DNA of 64,000 nt from the NCBI GenBank assembly GCA_963755395.1, contig CAVWJJ010000002.1:992001-1056000 (forward strand), in the 5' to 3' direction. The first letter of the stretch is position 1; every line of letters starts with the position of its first letter. This stretch comes from DAHVFK01 sp963755395 (GTDB taxonomy: Bacteria; Pseudomonadota; Gammaproteobacteria; Burkholderiales; SG8-39). A model generated the notes under the pieces. That model was not told the DNA's origin. It saw nothing but the letters and a program-made list of their open reading frames with translations, and did not search any database. Made by a program: the position numbers and the translations under genes. Shown in pieces: positions 60,445-64,000 of the stretch.

Positions 60445-61190
60445 GTCGCGCGCAGCTTGGCCGCGAGGTCGGGGTCGCCGAGGTAGGCTTCGATCACCGC
60501 CGGGTCGTTCGCGACCTCGGCCGGCAAGCCCTCGGCGAGCTTGGCTCCCGAATTGAGCACCACGATGCTGTCGGACAGGCTCATGATCGCCTGCATCAGG
60601 TGCTCGATCATCAGGATCGACACGCCGCTCGCGCGGATCGTGCGGATGATGCCGATCATGCGCTCGACCTCGGTCGGGTTCAGCCCGGCGAGCACCTCGT
60701 CGAGCAGCAGCAGCGTCGGGCGCGCCGCCAGGGCACGCGCGAGCTCGAGGCGTTTCTTGCCCGCGATGGTGAGCTTCGAGGCGAGCACCTCGAGCCGGTC
60801 TTGCAGGCCCACCCGCTCGGCCGCTTCGCGCGCGGCTTCTCGCGCGCGTGCAAGCGGCAGGTTCTCGCGCCCGAAGCACGCGCCGACGATGCAGTTCTCG
60901 AGCACGCTCATGTCCGCGAACGGCTGCACGATCTGGTGCGTGCGCGCCAGCCCGTGGCGCGCCACGCGGCTGGGGGGCTTGGCGGTGATGTCCATGCCGC
61001 GCAGCACGATCCGCCCCGCGTCCGGAGCGAACACGCCGTTGATCAGGTTGAACACGGTGGACTTGCCGGCGCCGTTGGGACCGATCAGGCCGAGAATCGT
61101 GCCCTCGCGCACGGCGAAGCTCAGCTCGTCCACGGCCTTCAGGCCGCCGAAGCTCTTGCTCAGACCTTCGACCTGCAGCAGCGCGCTCAT
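60441..61190 (-). CDS. livG: Branched-chain amino acid-type ABC transporter ATPase
   Basis: A 249-residue LivG-type ATPase. Walker A GPNGAGKST, Walker B LLLLDEVLAGL and H-loop MIEHLM. The signature region reads LTIAGKKRLELARALA in place of LSGGQ; this divergent form occurs in a liv subfamily. The ATG overlaps the livM end by 4 bp. Works with livF, livH, livM and livK. Confidence 0.9.
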   Translation of the reverse strand: MSALLQVEGLSKSFGGLKAVDELSFAVREGTILGLIGPNGAGKSTVFNLINGVFAPDAGRIVLRGMDITAKPPSRVARHGLARTHQIVQPFADMSVLENCIVGACFGRENLPLARAREAAREAAERVGLQDRLEVLASKLTIAGKKRLELARALAARPTLLLLDEVLAGLNPTEVERMIGIIRTIRASGVSILMIEHLMQAIMSLSDSIVVLNSGAKLAEGLPAEVANDPAVIEAYLGDPDLAAKLRAT

Positions 61191-62155
61191 TCGAGGAACC
61201 GCCGCAGGCCCGGCCAGCGCCGGTACAGCCAGCCCATCAGTCCGCCCGGAGCGAACAGCACGATGGCGAGCAGCAGCGCGCCGGCGATGACCAGCTGGAA
61301 ACTGGAGAAGGTGGGGGACACGAGCAGCCAGCCGCGCAGCTGCTCGTACAGGAAGGCGCCGATCGCCGGGCCGAGCACCGTGCTCTGGCCGCCGAGCATC
61401 GCGATCACGATCGTCTCGGTCGACAGCTGCAGATCGAAGGCGTCCGGCGGCTGGATGAACGCGCTCTTGAAGAAGTACAGGCCGCCCGCGATTGCGGGCA
61501 GGAAGGCCGACAGGCTGTAAATCGCGGCCTTGTAGCGCCGCGTCGGCACGCCGAGCACCGCGGCCGCGTCCTCGTTCTGCCCGATCGCAAGCAGCCCGAG
61601 GCCGAACTTGGAGCGCTTGACGAGGTAGCTCAGGTAGAGCGACGCCGCCATGACGCCGACCAGCAGGTAGTAGATCACCCACAGCGCCTTGGCCGGTCCG
61701 CCGAGCGGCCCGAACAGCTCCGGCGAGAGGTAGATGCCGCTCGAGCCGCCCCACGGCCCGAAGTTGGAGACGAAGGCCATCACGCCCTCGTTCACGCCGA
61801 TGGTGGCGAGCGCGAAGTACACCCCGCGCAGGCGCAGGATGCCGAGCCCGAAGACGAGCGCGAGCGCGCTCACCGCGATGCCCCCGGCGAGCAGCGCCGC
61901 CGCCAGCGGCCAGCCGTGTGCGCTCATCAACCAGACGCAGAAGTAGCCGCCGAGCCCGAAGAACACGATGCTGCCGAAGTTCACGTAGCCGGCGTAGCCG
62001 AGCATCATGTTGATGTTGCTGGCGAGCGTGACGTAGACCGCGGCGAGCAGCAGGTTCTCGCGCAGGCCGACGTCGTCGCCCATGGCGGGCAACGCGGCGA
62101 ACAGCGCGACGATGCCGGCGATGAGCCAGAAGAACGGGCGGCGCAGGATCGTCAT
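61187..62155 (-). CDS. livM: Branched-chain amino acid-type ABC permease
   Basis: A 322-residue permease with about nine to ten helices. The conserved cytoplasmic loop SKFGLGLLAIGQNEDAAAVLGVPTRRYK is the ATPase contact (EAA-like). Pairs with LivH. Overlaps livG by 4 bp and lies 13 bp after livH. Confidence 0.9.
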   Translation of the reverse strand: MTILRRPFFWLIAGIVALFAALPAMGDDVGLRENLLLAAVYVTLASNINMMLGYAGYVNFGSIVFFGLGGYFCVWLMSAHGWPLAAALLAGGIAVSALALVFGLGILRLRGVYFALATIGVNEGVMAFVSNFGPWGGSSGIYLSPELFGPLGGPAKALWVIYYLLVGVMAASLYLSYLVKRSKFGLGLLAIGQNEDAAAVLGVPTRRYKAAIYSLSAFLPAIAGGLYFFKSAFIQPPDAFDLQLSTETIVIAMLGGQSTVLGPAIGAFLYEQLRGWLLVSPTFSSFQLVIAGALLLAIVLFAPGGLMGWLYRRWPGLRRFLE

Positions 62156-62168
62156 GCCGGATGACCGT

Positions 62169-63038
62169 TCAGCGCGAGCGCCGCTGCCAGAGCTGCATCA
62201 GCCCGCCCGGCAGCGCGATCAGCACCACGACGAACAGCACGAACTCGATCACCAGGGTCCAGCTCACCGGCACGAACGGCGTGGTGAGCCCCTCCAGCAG
62301 CCCGAGCGCGATGCCGGCCAGCAGCGCCCCGGTGGGATTGCCGAGCCCACCCAGCACCGTCACCACGAAGCTCTTGAGCTGGTAGGCGTCGCCGGAGAGG
62401 ACGGTGAAGGGGAACATGGTCGCGATCAGCATCCCGGCGACGCAGGCGAGCGCGGCGCCCAACCCGAACGCGAGCGCGAGCACGCGCGCGGTGGGGATGC
62501 CGACCAGCTCGGCCCCCTCGCGGTTGCCGGACACCGCGCGCACCGCCTTGCCCAGGCGGGTGCGGTACAGGAACAGGTAAAGCGCTCCGGCGATCACGGC
62601 GGTCAGCACTGCGGCCATGATGTGCGTCCCGGGGAAGGTGTAGCGGCCCAGGCTGAACCCGGGCAGCGAGGCCGGAACGTTGAACAGGTCCGTTCCCCAC
62701 GCCGCGGTGCCCAGTCCGACCAGCACCAGGTTCACCGCGAAAGTCGACAGCAGGCTCATCAGCGGCGGCTGGCCGATGACGCGGTGCACCGCGATCCAGT
62801 ACAGCGCGATGCCAACCAGGAAGCCGCCGACCAGGACCAGCGGCAGCGTGGCGTAGACCGGAACGCCGGCCGCGCTCGCGAGCAGGTAGGTGCCGAACAT
62901 TCCGGCCACGATCATCGCGCCGTGCGTCAGGTTGACCACGTCCATCACGCCCCAGATGAGGGTGATGCCCATCGCCGCGAGTCCGTAGACCGCGCCGATG
63001 AGCACACCATCCAGGATCGATGCGAGCAGTCCGAGCAT
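62169..63038 (-). CDS. livH: Branched-chain amino acid-type ABC permease
   Basis: A 289-residue permease with about eight helices. Hallmarks: GVMDVVNLTHGAMIVAGMF near residue 30 and the loop TRLGKAVRAVSGNREGAELVGIPTARV as ATPase contact. Pairs with LivM. Transcribed leftwards after a strong hairpin that follows livK, so it probably receives fewer transcripts than livK. Confidence 0.9.
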   Translation of the reverse strand: MLGLLASILDGVLIGAVYGLAAMGITLIWGVMDVVNLTHGAMIVAGMFGTYLLASAAGVPVYATLPLVLVGGFLVGIALYWIAVHRVIGQPPLMSLLSTFAVNLVLVGLGTAAWGTDLFNVPASLPGFSLGRYTFPGTHIMAAVLTAVIAGALYLFLYRTRLGKAVRAVSGNREGAELVGIPTARVLALAFGLGAALACVAGMLIATMFPFTVLSGDAYQLKSFVVTVLGGLGNPTGALLAGIALGLLEGLTTPFVPVSWTLVIEFVLFVVVLIALPGGLMQLWQRRSR

Positions 63039-63054
63039 GCGAGCGGCTTACACG

Positions 63055-63079
63055 AAAAGGGGGCCGGATCCGGCCCCCT
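63055..63079 (-). terminator. Hairpin terminator/attenuator between livK and livH
   Basis: Perfect 22-bp palindrome (63058-63079, core GGGGGCCGGATCCGGCCCCC), followed on the - strand by TTTT. It begins 19 bp after the livK stop. It should terminate part of the livK transcripts, a common arrangement giving more binding protein than permease. Confidence 0.8.
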
Positions 63080-63097
63080 CGTCCGTGCGCATCCCGG

Positions 63098-64000
63098 CTA
63101 ATGAATCGGGTACACGACCTTGGCCGTGGCCGCGGAATCCGGCCACACCATTTCCTTCACCAGTTCGCCGCCTTTCCTCTGCCATTGCGCGAGCACCATG
63201 TCGTGCGCGAGCTGCAGGCCGTGGTCGGGCGCGCCGGTGGCGAACTTGTCGCGGCCGAAGAACGTGGTCACGTCCATCGCGTTGAGTTTCGCCGCCACCT
63301 TGTCGCGCTCGATCGAGCCCGCCTCTTCGAGTGCGTGCTGCAGCAGCAGGCCTTCGGCGTAGCCGGTGGCCGCGTGGTAATCCGGATCGCTCTCGAACTT
63401 GGCGTGGAACATCTTGGTGAACTGCGCCACCGTGGGCCCGAAATCAGGCGTGTACTTGACCTGCGGCTCCCACTGCGATGGGACCGTGATCCCGTCCGCG
63501 GCCGCGCCGAGCGACTTGAATTTTTCGCTGTCCGGCGCAACCAGGATCGACACCCACTTGAGGTCCGCCTTCTGGTCGTGCAGCTGGCGCGCGAGCGTCG
63601 CGCCGTCGGGGTAATGGCCGCCGCCGAGGAACGCATCCGCGCCGGAGGAGATGACCTTGTTGATGACCGCGGTGAAGTCGGTGGTGGAGGGCGGATAGGA
63701 TTCATCCATCGCCACCGTGAAACCCGCTTCCTCCGCCTGCTTGCGCGCCGCTGTCACCACTGCCTTGGAGAACGGGTCGTCCGAATAGACGAACGCGACC
63801 TTGGCGTGCGGATCGTGCTCCTTCAGCTCCGCGATCGGCCCGCTCAGGTACTGGTCGGCCGCGCTGAGCACCTGGAACAGGTACTTGTTGCCGAGCTTGA
63901 AGATCTTGCCCTCGGCGCCGCCGCCGTCCATCATGATCTTGCCGTACTGCTCGCTGATCACCGCCGCGGTCGCGGTCAGGCCGGACGAGTACGGGCTGAG
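63098..64000 (-). CDS. livK: ABC transporter substrate-binding protein, LivK-like (N-terminus outside window)
   Basis: The last 300 residues of a periplasmic ligand-binding protein of the type I LivJ/LivK family; the open frame runs past base 64000, so signal peptide and first lobe start are missing. Visible features: LSPYSSGLTATAAVISEQYGK near the edge, KVAFVYSDDPFSKAVVTAARKQAEEAGFTV, FLGGGHYPDGATLARQL and GYAEGLLLQHALEEAGS. Binds the imported amino or aromatic acid and delivers it to LivHM. Leftward reading with the liv operon behind it. Confidence 0.88.
   Translation of the reverse strand, partial: LSPYSSGLTATAAVISEQYGKIMMDGGGAEGKIFKLGNKYLFQVLSAADQYLSGPIAELKEHDPHAKVAFVYSDDPFSKAVVTAARKQAEEAGFTVAMDESYPPSTTDFTAVINKVISSGADAFLGGGHYPDGATLARQLHDQKADLKWVSILVAPDSEKFKSLGAAADGITVPSQWEPQVKYTPDFGPTVAQFTKMFHAKFESDPDYHAATGYAEGLLLQHALEEAGSIERDKVAAKLNAMDVTTFFGRDKFATGAPDHGLQLAHDMVLAQWQRKGGELVKEMVWPDSAATAKVVYPIH

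Noticed and set aside
1..64000. CRISPR arrays, insertion sequences, tRNA or rRNA genes
   Set aside because: No regularly spaced repeats, transposase motifs or recognisable RNA-gene sequences were seen on reading; a tRNA scan would be needed to be certain.

Overview
The window is about 70% GC, densely coded and shows no plasmid, phage, IS, CRISPR or RNA gene that I could recognise. Gene content (AioXSR/AioBA arsenite oxidase, NADP-linked 2-oxoacid:ferredoxin oxidoreductase, several crotonases, a LivKHMGF uptake system, PBP1b beside a TPR lipoprotein) points to a chromosome of a metabolically versatile Betaproteobacterium, probably Burkholderiales/Rhodocyclales-like; this placement is inference from protein family resemblance, not from a marker gene.

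Layout. 0-5 kb: end of a cyclic-nucleotide-binding protein, a CBS-domain gene with an FNR/Dnr-type box, a TonB-like lipoprotein, and a leftward MlaE-MlaD-lipoprotein-lipoprotein lipid-transport operon without its ATPase. 5-10 kb: a dienoyl-CoA isomerase-like crotonase, a P2-type cation ATPase, an enoyl-CoA hydratase and small envelope genes. 10.5-16 kb: a cluster for a 2-oxoacid:ferredoxin (NADP) oxidoreductase (flavin/ferredoxin subunit, class II aldolase, alpha, beta). 16-22.5 kb: PilZ protein, DsbA-like thioredoxin, small outer-membrane protein, TPP-dependent 2-keto-acid decarboxylase, HD-GYP, DUF2721 and an MbfA-type iron exporter. 22.5-29.5 kb: a complete arsenite-sensing and arsenite-oxidation locus, aioR-aioS-aioX divergent from aioB-aioA, with a near-ideal sigma-54 promoter in front of aioBA. 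29.6-31.6 kb: amidase and a small HTH gene. 31.6-38.8 kb: a hydrogenase-4-like membrane complex whose large subunit lacks the nickel-binding cysteine pairs (an Ehr-type complex), ending in a translationally coupled 41-residue single-helix protein.

39.7-50.8 kb is different: almost every gene (HAD phosphatase, MASE4 histidine kinase, receiver-PAS-GAF-GGDEF-EAL protein, secreted Fn3/DNRLRE-like protein, amidohydrolase, DUF389 protein, cation transporter) is readable only by hopping frames, with one intact response regulator between them. Because the amino-acid sequence continues across most breaks, poor local sequence quality is a strong alternative to gene decay. Isolated single-base breaks also occur in the flavin subunit and alpha subunit of the 2-oxoacid oxidoreductase, in aioA, in the amidase and in a lipoprotein next to mrcB.

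50.8-64 kb: metallophosphoesterase, globin, MFS exporter, a TPR lipoprotein (LpoP-like) with a 10-G tract just downstream of mrcB (PBP1b), an ArsR-SRPBCC-SRPBCC-SRPBCC-VOC operon, a crotonase, and a leftward liv operon whose binding-protein gene livK runs off the right edge and is separated from livH by a strong hairpin terminator.

How they fit together: the aio locus is a self-contained sense-and-respond unit (AioX binds arsenite, AioS phosphorylates AioR, AioR activates sigma-54 RNA polymerase at aioBA). The 2-oxoacid oxidoreductase, crotonases and Liv uptake system suggest acyl-CoA or aromatic-acid catabolism with low-potential electron carriers, and the Ehr-type complex could couple a redox reaction to ion movement. 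The last two links are inference.
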